Source: Lentisphaerota bacterium (GTDB taxonomy: Bacteria > Verrucomicrobiota > Lentisphaeria > Victivallales > Victivallaceae). From it: a stretch of 39,522 nt of DNA. A program made the translations under genes and the position numbers. Shown one piece after another: positions 17,502-26,891 of the stretch; position 1 is the stretch's first letter; each line of letters opens with the position of its first letter. The stretch lies in NCBI GenBank assembly GCA_015061615.1, contig SUWE01000023.1:1-39522 (forward strand), in the 5' to 3' direction. The notes beneath the pieces were generated by a model. That model worked only from the letters and a program-made list of their open reading frames with translations, was not told the origin of the DNA and searched no databases.

Positions 17502-18521
17502 ATGAAAAAAGGTATTATCGGAGCCGGCAACTGGATCCAGGACAGAGTCAAAACTATTGACCGCTGGCCCGGCGAAGGCAATCTCTGCAATGTTTTGAAA
17601 GAAGAAGCCGCCCCCGGCGGCGGACCGGCAAATGTGCTTTTTGACCTCAATGCTGCGGATCCGTCATTTCCGCTGTATGCTGCCGGCAGAATCGGAATGG
17701 ATGCAGAAGGGGATTACATGCTCAATGAAATCACCCGCCGCGGAATCGATGCAAAATATATGCTCCGTACTCCCGGACGCACCAGTTACACAGATGTTAT
17801 GTCCGGCGAAGGCAAGCGCACATTCTTCCATTGCCGCGGTGCAAATGCAGAACTGTGCTATGATGACCTCTGCAATATAGATGCTCCTGCCAAATATTTT
17901 TATCTGGCTTATCTGCTGCTGCTCGATACTCTGGATTCACCAGATCCGGTTTACGGCACTCAGGCGGTTCATCTTTTGAAGACAATGCAGGAAAAAGGTT
18001 ACGAAACTGTTGTTGACTTTGTTTCTGAAGCTCCGGAAAAATTCCGTGCCAAAGTTCTGCCCGCACTGCCTTATATTGATCACCTTATCGTCAATGAGGT
18101 TGAAACAGCGTGCTGTTCAGGAGAAGCTCTCCGAGATGAAAACGGTAAACTGCTCTGGGAAAAACTTCCTGCTGCGGTGAAGTTCCTCTTTGACAGCGGT
18201 GTGAAAAAGACTGTTGTTATCCACTTCCCCGAAGGTGCATGTGCCGGTTTGCCCGATGGAACATATCTTTATGTTCCGAGTTTTTACATCGACCGTGCCG
18301 ATATCGTAGGAAGCAACGGCGCCGGGGACGCTTTCTGCGCCGGTGTTCTTTATGGTCTGCATGAAAACTGGGATTTGAAAAAATGTCTGACTCTCGGTGG
18401 AGCGTTCAGCAACTTCAACCTTCATTCTGCAACTGCCAGCGGCGGTGCGGTCGAGTTGGAAAAAATGCTCAAATTCATGGAAAATGCACCGCTTTCACCC
18501 CTGCCTGAAGGCATGGCGTAA
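17502..18521 (+). CDS. PfkB-family carbohydrate kinase
   Basis: The 339-aa ribokinase-fold kinase has the N-terminal glycine-rich block GGGPANVLFDL followed by AAGRIGMDAEGDYML (PfkB signature 1). The C-terminal signature is DIVGSNGAGDAFCAGVLYG, with the anion hole G273-A-G and catalytic base Asp276. It phosphorylates a sugar or nucleoside, but the substrate cannot be read from sequence. I chose ATG 17502, with AAAGGAT upstream, over a TTG at 17484. It lies between the aldolase/dehydrogenase and Lon. Functional pairing with the aldolase is inference from adjacency. Confidence 0.87.
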   Translation: MKKGIIGAGNWIQDRVKTIDRWPGEGNLCNVLKEEAAPGGGPANVLFDLNAADPSFPLYAAGRIGMDAEGDYMLNEITRRGIDAKYMLRTPGRTSYTDVMSGEGKRTFFHCRGANAELCYDDLCNIDAPAKYFYLAYLLLLDTLDSPDPVYGTQAVHLLKTMQEKGYETVVDFVSEAPEKFRAKVLPALPYIDHLIVNEVETACCSGEALRDENGKLLWEKLPAAVKFLFDSGVKKTVVIHFPEGACAGLPDGTYLYVPSFYIDRADIVGSNGAGDAFCAGVLYGLHENWDLKKCLTLGGAFSNFNLHSATASGGAVELEKMLKFMENAPLSPLPEGMA

Positions 18522-18539
18522 GCAGGAGAAATTTATTTT

Positions 18540-20939
18540 ATGTCCGATGTCAACAATATAAATATATCTATTGACAATGGAATGGGAGAACCGGTTTGTT
18601 TGCTCAGAGTGCGCGAACCGGTCGTCTTCCCTTTTGCTCTTACCAGTATTTCGGTGGAATCCCCGGAAAATATTGAAGCTGTTTCTGCCGCTGTTAAAAG
18701 TGACAGAATGCTTGCTGTATTCAATGAAATTCCGACCGCTCAGGAGCTTGAAATGCTCCAAATAAAAGGAGTTCTGCCTCAGTTTAAGGATGGTGTCATT
18801 CAGCGTTGTGCAATTGGGACCCTCGTCCGGGTCGTAAAAGATATGCGGCTGCCGGACAACTCCCGCAGGATCGTTGTGCGCGGTATTAAACGCATTGTCG
18901 GTGCAAGTATATTCCGAAACAATTCCGGAATAGAAATGATTCGTTACCGTTCTATGCAGGATGAGGCATCGAATGCCGGATATGACGCCGTCGGCCGCCA
19001 AAAAGGTGTTTTGAGAATGTTTCAGGAACTCATGCTGCTTCAGCCGGGAATCCCTGAAGAACTGCAAGTTACAATAAATGCTTCTCCCACTCCATCGCGA
19101 TGTGCCGATTCGATTGCGGATTCAATCAATTTTTCCTATGCCGAAAAATTGATTTTGCTCACAGCGCCGTCTGTTGAAAACCGTTTGGAACTGCTGGCAA
19201 TACTCCTTAACCGTGAACTTGAAACCTGCCGCATGGGGATGCAGCTGCAAAATGAAGTGCAGGAAAGTATGGGCGCATCTCAGCGGGAATTTTTTCTGCG
19301 TGAACAGCTCAAAGCCATTAAGCAGGAACTCGGTGAATTCAGCGGAAATTCCGATGTTGCCGATCTTACTGAAAAAATGGAAAAATCGATCCTTCCGGAA
19401 ATTGTTGAGGAGACAGTAAAGCGGGAACTTGAACGTCTTGAACTGCTTCCGCAAAATGCTCCGGAGTATCATATCAGCTACAACTACATCAATACAATGC
19501 TGGATATCCCCTGGCAGATCACGACAGAAGACCGTTTGGATTGCCGTACTGCGGCAAAGATCCTTGATGCTGACCATTTCGGTCTTGAGGATGTAAAAGT
19601 CCGCATCCTTGAGTTCCTGTCGGTCATGGAACGTCGGCAGAATGATGATGAATGCCGCGCTCCGATCCTTTGTCTTGTCGGACCGCCCGGAGTCGGAAAG
19701 ACTTCTATCGGCAGATCCATCGCCCGCGCAATGGATAGAAAATTTATCCGTGTTTCTTTCGGCGGAGTGCGTGACGAAGCTGAGATTCGCGGTCACCGCC
19801 GTACATACGTCGGCGCTATGCCGGGAAGAATCGTTCAGAATTTGAAACGTGTCGGCAGCAGCAATCCGGTATTCATGCTTGATGAAGTTGATAAACTCGC
19901 CCATGATTTCCGGGGTGATCCGGCTTCTGCGCTGCTTGAAGTTCTTGACCCGGAACAGAATAACGCTTTCAATGATAATTTTGTTGAACTGCCGCTTGAT
20001 CTTTCAAAGGTGTTCTTTATCGCGACTGCCAATGTTCTGGAGGATATTCCCGGACCATTGCGTGACCGCATGGAAGTTATTTCTCTGTCCGGTTACACCG
20101 CCTTGGAGAAGAAAGAGATCGCCAAACGATACCTTATTCCGCGCCAGTTGAAAGAAAACGGCATTGATACCGGTAATGTTAAGTTCAAAATATCCGCGGT
20201 AAACGAGATCATTGAAGGCTATACTATGGAAGCCGGTGTCCGTGAACTTGAACGTGTGATTGCCCGTGTCTGCCGCCGGATTGCCCGCAAGTACACTTCC
20301 GGTGAATGGAATGAAGCAGATCCGGTCTCTCTTGATAATTCAAAGATCAATGAACTTCTCGGTGCAAGAAAATTCCTGAAAGATACAGCGTTGGCTCCCG
20401 TCCCCGGCTGTGCCACCGGAATGGCTTGGACCAGTGTCGGCGGGGTTATTCTTCCCGTGGAAACTATCGCTTTGCCGGGAGGAAAGGGGAATTTGAAGTT
20501 GACCGGTTCTCTCGGAAAAGTCATGCAGGAATCTGCAGAAACAGCCTTTACTTTTGTGCGCGCCAATGCGCCTGAAACGATAAAGCCGGAGTTCTTCAAC
20601 GAACATGATTTTCACATTCATGTTCCGGATGGAGCAACACCGAAAGATGGTCCGTCCGCAGGTATAACGATCACGCTTGCGTTGATGTCTTTGCTGACAG
20701 GCAAGGCGTTGATTCCCAAACTTGCGATGACAGGAGAGATCACATTGCAGGGCAGGGTGACCGCTATCGGCGGAGTACGGGAAAAACTGGTCGGAGCGAT
20801 CCGTGCCGGAATAAAGACCGTTCTTGTTCCGAAAGAAAATGCCAAAGATGTTGCAGAACTTCCTGATAACATACGCGATGCTTTGCAAATCCATTTTGTC
20901 AGCAATTATGCGGAAGCCGCCGCTGTGGCTTTCAAATAA
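18540..20939 (+). CDS. lon: ATP-dependent protease Lon
   Basis: Full-length LonA, 799 aa. An N-terminal substrate-binding LON domain (residues about 14-205, LLRVREPVVFPFALTSISV) leads through a coiled linker (REFFLREQLKAIKQELGE) to the AAA+ module. Walker A is GPPGVGKT (381-388) and Walker B is VFMLDEVDKLAHD. The S16 protease domain has catalytic Ser706 in DGPSAG and Lys749 in REKLVGAIRAG, 43 residues apart as in E. coli. The N-terminal 13 residues are an unusual Asn-rich leader. Lon degrades misfolded and short-lived regulatory proteins. It follows the sugar kinase after 18 bases, so it may be read from the upstream promoter; no separate heat-shock promoter was recognised. Confidence 0.96.
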   Translation: MSDVNNINISIDNGMGEPVCLLRVREPVVFPFALTSISVESPENIEAVSAAVKSDRMLAVFNEIPTAQELEMLQIKGVLPQFKDGVIQRCAIGTLVRVVKDMRLPDNSRRIVVRGIKRIVGASIFRNNSGIEMIRYRSMQDEASNAGYDAVGRQKGVLRMFQELMLLQPGIPEELQVTINASPTPSRCADSIADSINFSYAEKLILLTAPSVENRLELLAILLNRELETCRMGMQLQNEVQESMGASQREFFLREQLKAIKQELGEFSGNSDVADLTEKMEKSILPEIVEETVKRELERLELLPQNAPEYHISYNYINTMLDIPWQITTEDRLDCRTAAKILDADHFGLEDVKVRILEFLSVMERRQNDDECRAPILCLVGPPGVGKTSIGRSIARAMDRKFIRVSFGGVRDEAEIRGHRRTYVGAMPGRIVQNLKRVGSSNPVFMLDEVDKLAHDFRGDPASALLEVLDPEQNNAFNDNFVELPLDLSKVFFIATANVLEDIPGPLRDRMEVISLSGYTALEKKEIAKRYLIPRQLKENGIDTGNVKFKISAVNEIIEGYTMEAGVRELERVIARVCRRIARKYTSGEWNEADPVSLDNSKINELLGARKFLKDTALAPVPGCATGMAWTSVGGVILPVETIALPGGKGNLKLTGSLGKVMQESAETAFTFVRANAPETIKPEFFNEHDFHIHVPDGATPKDGPSAGITITLALMSLLTGKALIPKLAMTGEITLQGRVTAIGGVREKLVGAIRAGIKTVLVPKENAKDVAELPDNIRDALQIHFVSNYAEAAAVAFK

Positions 20940-20949
20940 AGGTACGGAA

Positions 20950-21678
20950 ATGAAAAAAAGAAATATACTGCTGTCCTTGATGCTGCCGGTACTTTTGCTG
21001 GCAGCTGACGGGAAAGATTTGCCGATGGAAGAGTTTGTGGCGCAAGCTCGTGGCAGTGCCCGGCGTCAGGATAAGGCAACCTATGCCAAACTTCGTGGCG
21101 TGCTTCAGCACCGCCGCCGTGGCAAAGACGCGGAGACTATGCCGATCTATTTCAGTACGATCATTCATTCTGACCGTACTATCGGACAGTTGGTTTTGAA
21201 TGGGAATGAAGGTTATATTCTTTCTCAAGCTCAGCGCTCCGGTTTGACAACGGTTCAGCCGATGGGTGACTCCGCAAAAAAAGACAAACTCGGATATGTC
21301 GGTGTGAGAGCATCAGATTTGATGATGAGTTTTCTTTTCTGCAAAGTTGAAAAAGAACTTGAAAGCGAATCTTTGCGCGGAATCGTTCAGTGCCGGGTAT
21401 TTCAGTTTGATGATCCGGACAATAAGGAAAAAATCAAAGTATGGATATCAAGTGAACACGCGTTCCCGTTGAAAGCAGAATTTTACCGCTACGGTGAAAA
21501 CAAACGTTTCCGTGAACTTGAAGCCGGTGCGTTGACTAAGAAAAACGAGCTTTATTATGTGCGCCATTTGCGTCTTGAAGGTCCCGGCTGGATCACCAAG
21601 ATCGATTTTGATAACGATAAAGCAGAAATAGGTGTGCTGCCGGATAAGGTTCCGAATATTTTTATTCCGCTTAAATAG
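20950..21678 (+). CDS. LolA-like exported outer-membrane lipoprotein-sorting protein
   Basis: The 242-aa protein begins with a signal peptide (MKKRNILLSLMLPVLLLAADG). The mature part alternates short strands with Arg/Lys-rich loops and includes WISSEHAFPLKAEFYRYGENKRFRELE, a pattern like the LolA/outer-membrane lipoprotein-sorting fold (DUF4292/PF17131-like). Such proteins carry lipids or lipoproteins across the periplasm, but that function is not shown here. The start lies ten bases after the lon stop; GGTACGGAA is a weak ribosome site, and translational coupling to lon is likely. A strong terminator follows at 21720. Confidence 0.6.
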   Translation: MKKRNILLSLMLPVLLLAADGKDLPMEEFVAQARGSARRQDKATYAKLRGVLQHRRRGKDAETMPIYFSTIIHSDRTIGQLVLNGNEGYILSQAQRSGLTTVQPMGDSAKKDKLGYVGVRASDLMMSFLFCKVEKELESESLRGIVQCRVFQFDDPDNKEKIKVWISSEHAFPLKAEFYRYGENKRFRELEAGALTKKNELYYVRHLRLEGPGWITKIDFDNDKAEIGVLPDKVPNIFIPLK

Positions 21679-21711
21679 CTGAATAAATGGAGTTAATTGC
21701 AAAAATTCATC

Positions 21712-21757
21712 AAAAAAAAGTGCTGTCTTCCCAATAATGGGGACAGCACTTTTTTTG
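21712..21757. terminator. Bidirectional Rho-independent terminator
   Basis: GTGCTGTC (21720-21727) pairs with GACAGCAC (21742-21749), and an inner CCC/GGG extends the stem. It is flanked by a run of As (21712-21719) and a run of Ts (21750-21756), so it works on both strands. It sits between convergent genes ending at 21678 and 21770. Confidence 0.9.
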
Positions 21758-21769
21758 ACTTCTATGTTA

Positions 21770-22699
21770 TTACATGAGCTTGAAACATGCAGATTGGATT
21801 TCTGCCACACACGGTCTGCCGGCTCCGTCACAAACAGGGTTGCTGCTCATTTCTCTGGTAACACCGTGCAAATATGTGCTTTTACTGCCGTCGATTTTGA
21901 TCGTTCCGTCATCACTCAAGGTAACGACCGCACTCAGGGGAGCTTCAAAAATAACCTCATGATCCGCCAATTCATAAGCCTTGCAAAGATCTTCCGGATA
22001 ATGATTATGCGGAATGCTCAACCAGTCAAAACTTGCTGAGTTTACATCGAAGTATGCCACATTATCCAAAATACGGATATTATCCCGGTGATGGTGTCCA
22101 TTGCAGGAGAGCATTACTTTTCTGCCTTTTTCATTGGCTTTACGAATCATTTCACGCAATTCAGGCTGATTGTAAATCCCTGAACCGCCCAACGGGTGAC
22201 GCTCAAGTGAAGCATGACTGAAGAAAACACACGGACCGGGAGCGGTTTCAAGCGCATCAGCAATAAAGTCCATTTCTTCCTGAGGCAGTGTTTCTCTGGT
22301 CTTGGGGAAGTCGAAGTAGTTACGGTATTGGAAATGGGTTTGACCACCTGCATGACCGTAATAGTTCGTATCCACTACGATAAAACGGAAGCCATTCACA
22401 TCAAAATAATAATATTCTTTGGGCATATTATATGCCTTGAGAACTTCTTCCAAAGCGGCACCGTCAGTATCGTGATTGCCCATCGTATGATACAGAGGAA
22501 CTGAATATTTTTTGATATCTTCCATTATTTCAGTGAATGTGCCGACCGAGTGATTGAAGTCACCGAGACTCACCGCAAAATCGACTTTTTCATCTTCGGC
22601 GCGTTTCATTATCACTTCAAGTTTTTTGCATGCATCAGTAAAGAATACGCCGGGGTAGTGGTGCAAATCGGCAAACACCAGAAATTTTACTTGCTTCAT
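21770..22699 (-). CDS. Calcineurin-like metallophosphoesterase
   Basis: The 309-aa enzyme shows all dimetal phosphoesterase motifs: FADLHHYPGVFF (D-x-H) at the start, GDFNHS, GNHDTDG, SHASLERHP and NGHHHRDN. The middle GSGIYNQPELREMI pattern and the absence of a signal peptide fit cytoplasmic YfcE/CpdA-like or Icc-like phosphodiesterases, but no substrate can be named. It is encoded 103 bases downstream of the glycosidase-like operon and has its own predicted promoter. TCTGGAG lies ahead of the ATG. It differs clearly from the other metallophosphoesterase in this window (9210-10013). Confidence 0.85.
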   Translation of the reverse strand: MKQVKFLVFADLHHYPGVFFTDACKKLEVIMKRAEDEKVDFAVSLGDFNHSVGTFTEIMEDIKKYSVPLYHTMGNHDTDGAALEEVLKAYNMPKEYYYFDVNGFRFIVVDTNYYGHAGGQTHFQYRNYFDFPKTRETLPQEEMDFIADALETAPGPCVFFSHASLERHPLGGSGIYNQPELREMIRKANEKGRKVMLSCNGHHHRDNIRILDNVAYFDVNSASFDWLSIPHNHYPEDLCKAYELADHEVIFEAPLSAVVTLSDDGTIKIDGSKSTYLHGVTREMSSNPVCDGAGRPCVAEIQSACFKLM

Positions 22700-22739
22700 T
22701 TTTGTTTTCTCCAGATTATTATGGCAAATGCTTGTGCTT

Positions 22740-22767
22740 AATGTAGCACAAATGCGGTACTTTTCAA
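22740..22767 (-). promoter_or_regulatory. Putative promoter of the minus-strand metallophosphoesterase
   Basis: Minus strand: TTGAAA (22767-22762), 16 bases, TACATT (22745-22740), 40 bases before the ATG. It separates this gene from the upstream operon. Confidence 0.5.
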
Positions 22768-22802
22768 GGAATTTCCCGCATAAATGCCAAGATAAAAATT
22801 AA

Positions 22803-25685
22803 TTATTTATCTGCAGGAGTGAAAATGAACCAGTATGTTGAACCGGCTTCTGCGTTGATTTTTATCTTATCAACATTTTTGAATTCCTGTCCGTTAAAAA
22901 CATTTTTTACATTAACTTTGCCGGGCAGAAGGATTTCTCTTTCGCCATTCACCATGCTGTGCAGCATCATGAAGTTGCCGTCTGTTGCACACTGGAATCC
23001 GGGAGTGGATACAGCATAAGCTCCTGCTTCGCGTACCAGATGATTGAAATAATCTGGACTCAAACTGCCGGGTTCGCCGATATAAACCGATTTCCATGTG
23101 CCGTTGTTGCGTTCAACGATAGCAGCTTTTTTGTTATATGCAAAACTGGCAAGGATTTTATCACCGTAACGGGGAACAACGTAAACCTTTTTCATGGAAT
23201 CATACCACGCCGGTTTGACTTCCGGATGCGGATCCTTCAGGTTCATATATGATGACAAGGTGAGGAATTTTGAATTTTTACTCTTTATCAGGTGGTGATT
23301 GGTCGTACGGTCGGTTGCAACGACTTTGAATTCACTGCCTCTGTTCATGCCTCCAAGGCGTCCTGTTCCGGAAAGGAATATCAATGTCCGGTTACTGTTT
23401 TTCAACGAATCAAGCAGTTTCTGTCTGGGCTTATCAATATAATACATTCCGGCAAAGACCAGAACCTTGAAGGATTTTGCCAATTCCGGATTTGCGATCA
23501 GGTCGTTAAGGGAATAGTATGCGTACGGAACACTGGCTGAACCGAGTTTATTGTGCTGTTCTGCAACCAGTTGGGTCATATCAAACATCCACTCAGGAGA
23601 GGGCAAGTTGCGCAGGAACATCTGGTCATCGTCAACAACAAAAGCAGTATCCGCTTTCCAGTCAGACGGTTTCATGTTTACCAGCTGATTTCCAATTTCA
23701 TTGACCTGTTTGATATCTTCAAGTATTTGAGGATGATTGAACCAGCCCGGAGCCATATCCAGATACCAGAATCCCATGCTTTTGGCAAACATACTTCCCG
23801 CAAGTTTGCGGTTGGCTGCCTGCCACATCGGGAAATCTATCATCAATCCCCAACCGATGCTCATGATCTCTTTTTCCCACGACGGCGCTGCACACCAGGT
23901 GCGGATATCAAATTCATCGGTGTACATTTTGCCGTGCAGATGGAATGAATCCAACGGAACTCTGCTCATTGTCGGTGATGAGGGCGGGCGCAGATTGTAC
24001 GGAGCCTGCGCAACGAGAATATCAAACTTCTGATTGGTCATGAAGTCGTAAATATCCAGTGAAGACCCGGGATTGCCGGAGTATGGCCCCATGCACCAAC
24101 GCATGGTAAACACATCCTTGCCCATCATCTTGCGGGCGTGTTCGCCCATCTCGTCAGCCATGCGCCAACCGGCAAATTTATTGAATTTGAAGAAATCTAT
24201 GTAGTTGCGTTCTGTTACCGGATTCAGGCAGTCATCGTTCCCATTGAACACCGGCGCCTGGGCATTTTCAAATGTCACAGTCGGGTTGTTCCACGCTTTG
24301 CGCAGAGCTTCAACGGTTTTGTATTCTTCTTTGAGAAATTTGCGGAAGGCTTTTATCGCCGGTTTACTGTAATCGAAGTGAGTAACAACCATCTGATTGT
24401 CATGTCCGCCAGCCATGTGGATACCCACGATTGCTTTGCTCAATTTAGCTTTTTTCAAACCGTTGATAATATTGGTGATCTGTTCTTTATAGTGCGCCTT
24501 TAACACTTCGGATTGATAAGAGGGCCAAATGTAACGGGTATCACGTTTATCGGGGCCGAGACTCTCATTGATATGGATACCGGTTCCGTAGACGAACTGA
24601 CCGTTTTTACCGACCCATGATTCTTCCGGATAATCTTTGGTAAATTGCCAGTAAGGATGCAACCCGATTGAGAGAATGATTTTAGCATCCGGGTTGAGCC
24701 GCAGGGAATTGCGGATCTGCTCAATGGCACCATCCAGATTGAATTTGTCTTTTCCTGCCCAGCATCCGCGATAGGTGTTTTCAGGATACCCCTGACCGAG
24801 ACGGATCGCAACCTTGCTCAAGTTCACTCCGATTGCTCCGAAATCTTTTACATTGGAGTAAGTTTTGCCGAGAATGAATGCTCCATAAGGACCGTCAATC
24901 ACGGGGGCAGTTATTTTACCGTCAATAAGCAGACGGCTTTTCCCATTGATTTTTACAACTTTACCGGTATGGTCAATGGATTTTTCCAGAATCTTATCCA
25001 ATTCTTCGTTGGAGATCATCTCCGGACTTCTGTCAACCGGAGGGCGGCGGTTGAGGTTTTTATTCCAGTTTTCTGCCGAAATATTATCATCTTCGATATA
25101 GAAGTCATCCCAAACCGCAACAGAAGGGGCGCCGGCAAGGATCAATGTCGGTTCTAAGACGCTCGTATCTTTTTCCACCTTGCGCTGGGTGAATTTGCGC
25201 TCCCAGGTGTTTTTCGGAGTCATGATGATCTCCTGCATTCTGTCTCCACCGTTGAGACCGGGATAAAAGCTGAATACTTTGAAGTTTTTCTGTCCCGGGG
25301 TCTGCATACGGAGCATCGCTTTTGAGTAAAGCGGGGTGTTTTTTCTGCCCTGATAAAAGGAGTTGAATTGCAGTTTTTCGCCCTCTTTTACCTGAATCGT
25401 TTTTTTGAATTTGATAACAATAAAACCATCGCTGTTGCTTTTTACTGTCCGCAATGCTTTTTTTCCGGTACGGGCATCGGATTCAATGATTTCAACTTTT
25501 CCTCTGGCTCCGCCGAAATATTTTACTTCGTAAGGTATTTCACTGCCTTCAAAACTTTCGTGCCAAATGGCGTTTTCAAAAGTTGTTTTACCGTATCGTT
25601 CCGGATTGGAACTGCTCCACGCTTCGCCGGCGGAGAGCATCGCACCGGTAATAACAGCTGTCGAGCATAAAATTCTTTTTACCAT
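22803..25685 (-). CDS. Large secreted protein with GH42-like (clan GH-A) glycosidase domain
   Basis: A 960-aa exported protein. Residues 1-25 form a signal peptide. Residues about 30-200 look like a carbohydrate-binding beta-sandwich (FENAIWHESFEGSEIPYEVKYFGG... VWDDFYIEDDN). A TIM-barrel region follows. Its stretch AIVGIHMAGGHDNQMVVTHFDYS and then KPAIKAFRKFLKEEYKTVEALRKAWNNP resembles the beta-galactosidase (GH42) pattern in which the chain after the acid/base strand reads AFxxWLxxKYxTxxxLxxAW. The C-terminal third includes a trimerisation-like segment (VLVFAGMYYIDKPRQKLLDSL) and a terminal beta domain. The acid/base glutamate of typical GH42 is not obvious at that position, so catalytic activity is uncertain. 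Last gene of the LacI operon, three bases after its neighbour; AGGAG lies ahead of the ATG. Confidence 0.65.
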   Translation of the reverse strand: MVKRILCSTAVITGAMLSAGEAWSSSNPERYGKTTFENAIWHESFEGSEIPYEVKYFGGARGKVEIIESDARTGKKALRTVKSNSDGFIVIKFKKTIQVKEGEKLQFNSFYQGRKNTPLYSKAMLRMQTPGQKNFKVFSFYPGLNGGDRMQEIIMTPKNTWERKFTQRKVEKDTSVLEPTLILAGAPSVAVWDDFYIEDDNISAENWNKNLNRRPPVDRSPEMISNEELDKILEKSIDHTGKVVKINGKSRLLIDGKITAPVIDGPYGAFILGKTYSNVKDFGAIGVNLSKVAIRLGQGYPENTYRGCWAGKDKFNLDGAIEQIRNSLRLNPDAKIILSIGLHPYWQFTKDYPEESWVGKNGQFVYGTGIHINESLGPDKRDTRYIWPSYQSEVLKAHYKEQITNIINGLKKAKLSKAIVGIHMAGGHDNQMVVTHFDYSKPAIKAFRKFLKEEYKTVEALRKAWNNPTVTFENAQAPVFNGNDDCLNPVTERNYIDFFKFNKFAGWRMADEMGEHARKMMGKDVFTMRWCMGPYSGNPGSSLDIYDFMTNQKFDILVAQAPYNLRPPSSPTMSRVPLDSFHLHGKMYTDEFDIRTWCAAPSWEKEIMSIGWGLMIDFPMWQAANRKLAGSMFAKSMGFWYLDMAPGWFNHPQILEDIKQVNEIGNQLVNMKPSDWKADTAFVVDDDQMFLRNLPSPEWMFDMTQLVAEQHNKLGSASVPYAYYSLNDLIANPELAKSFKVLVFAGMYYIDKPRQKLLDSLKNSNRTLIFLSGTGRLGGMNRGSEFKVVATDRTTNHHLIKSKNSKFLTLSSYMNLKDPHPEVKPAWYDSMKKVYVVPRYGDKILASFAYNKKAAIVERNNGTWKSVYIGEPGSLSPDYFNHLVREAGAYAVSTPGFQCATDGNFMMLHSMVNGEREILLPGKVNVKNVFNGQEFKNVDKIKINAEAGSTYWFIFTPADK

Positions 25686-25688
25686 AAT

Positions 25689-26891
25689 TTACTCCTGTTG
25701 AAAGATGTTAAATGTATCAATCAATGAAAATTTATTATCTTCGGAAACCGCAGAAAGTTTATATTTCCCTGCGGGAATCGCACTGCGGATACCCAACTCA
25801 ACAGTTGCGGCTTTTTCCGGTTTCAGCTCCGGAAATTGCAATTTACCCACTGTATACATTTTGCCGTTTTCCGCAGTCAGAGTCAACTCCCATGTTTTTG
25901 CAGAAACCGGAGCTGAACTTTGCATCGTAAAAATGAATTTTCGCGGGGCGGAACTTATTTCGGCATAAAATCCTACTGGAATATCATCAACTTTGAAAAC
26001 CTCTGAAAGGTTTTTCAGTTCAGAAAAATAGATGTAGTCGAATTTGAATTTTTTACTTTTCTGTGACGGGATTTCTTTTGCCGCGGCAATAAACTCCATT
26101 GTATGCACTCTGATTGTTTTGTAGGTGTAAAAAAGAGCGCCGTCTGCGGCAAGATCATCTGTTGTCAGCAGGACAAACAATCCCGGTTTGCGGTCATCTT
26201 TTGCGGCTATCCACGGACGGGCAGGAACTGCAAAAACTTCGCGGTCGGCAAGATCTTTTTCCGGAAAAACCATATCTGTTTTTACAAATTTAACTCCGCG
26301 TCTGCCGACAAGTTTAATACCGCCTTTTATCGGCATTATGATCGTGTCGATCGCCGGTTCCTGACTGAGACACTGGATTATATTTTGCCACACAGCAGCA
26401 CTGAACGGCTTTTTTGCATGATTGAAAAGTTCGATTTCAACCTGAAATGCCGTAGAATCCTTTTTCAACGATACAGTTTTGGTATATTCCAGATTCTGCA
26501 TCCGGTACCAGCGGTCTTTCACCTGGATGAGAGATTTTTCAGGATCACTTTCCAATCTGGTGATTTTTGCAGGAAGTTTGCCGAAAGTTGTAACTTTCCA
26601 GAGAAAGTCATTTATCATTCCTCCCTCCGGAATACAGTTCGGCGGAAGCAAATCATCCGTTTCCACGTTCAGTATCAACGGTTTCATCAGCTCGCGTTTT
26701 TCGGGCAGATATTTGAATCCGGCAGTGATTGCTCCGAGTTTCGGAACAATATCAAAAGTTATCAAGCCGTTGTTGAAGTTATAAGCTGTATAACCATCAT
26801 TGAGTTCGCGTTCTGTCAGGGCGCTGACCGATCGTGTTGCACAACCGGTCAGCAAAATGGCAGCAAGAAGAGAGAATAGAAAATTTTTCAT
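25689..26891 (-). CDS. Lipoprotein with mutarotase-like domain, unknown function
   Basis: The 400-aa product has a lipoprotein signal with lipobox LLTGC (Cys near residue 17), so it should be membrane-anchored. The section GYTAYNFNNGLITFDIVPKLGAITAGFKY resembles the opening of galactose-mutarotase/aldose-epimerase-like beta-sandwiches. The C-terminal 110 residues (FTMQSSAPVSAKTWELTLTAENGKM...) look like an immunoglobulin-like domain. I do not recognise a named family. AAAGGAG is upstream, and the start overlaps the preceding stop (ATGA), so it is translationally coupled to the 929-aa gene. Sugar binding or anomer handling is inference from fold resemblance and operon context. Confidence 0.55.
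   Translation of the reverse strand: MKNFLFSLLAAILLTGCATRSVSALTERELNDGYTAYNFNNGLITFDIVPKLGAITAGFKYLPEKRELMKPLILNVETDDLLPPNCIPEGGMINDFLWKVTTFGKLPAKITRLESDPEKSLIQVKDRWYRMQNLEYTKTVSLKKDSTAFQVEIELFNHAKKPFSAAVWQNIIQCLSQEPAIDTIIMPIKGGIKLVGRRGVKFVKTDMVFPEKDLADREVFAVPARPWIAAKDDRKPGLFVLLTTDDLAADGALFYTYKTIRVHTMEFIAAAKEIPSQKSKKFKFDYIYFSELKNLSEVFKVDDIPVGFYAEISSAPRKFIFTMQSSAPVSAKTWELTLTAENGKMYTVGKLQFPELKPEKAATVELGIRSAIPAGKYKLSAVSEDNKFSLIDTFNIFQQE

Noticed and set aside
15608-17650. An open frame of 680 codons on the minus strand, antisense to the aldolase/dehydrogenase gene
   Set aside because: It mirrors a real gene with complete catalytic motifs on the other strand, its translation has no recognisable domain, and no ribosome site precedes it. 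Long antisense frames arise from codon bias.
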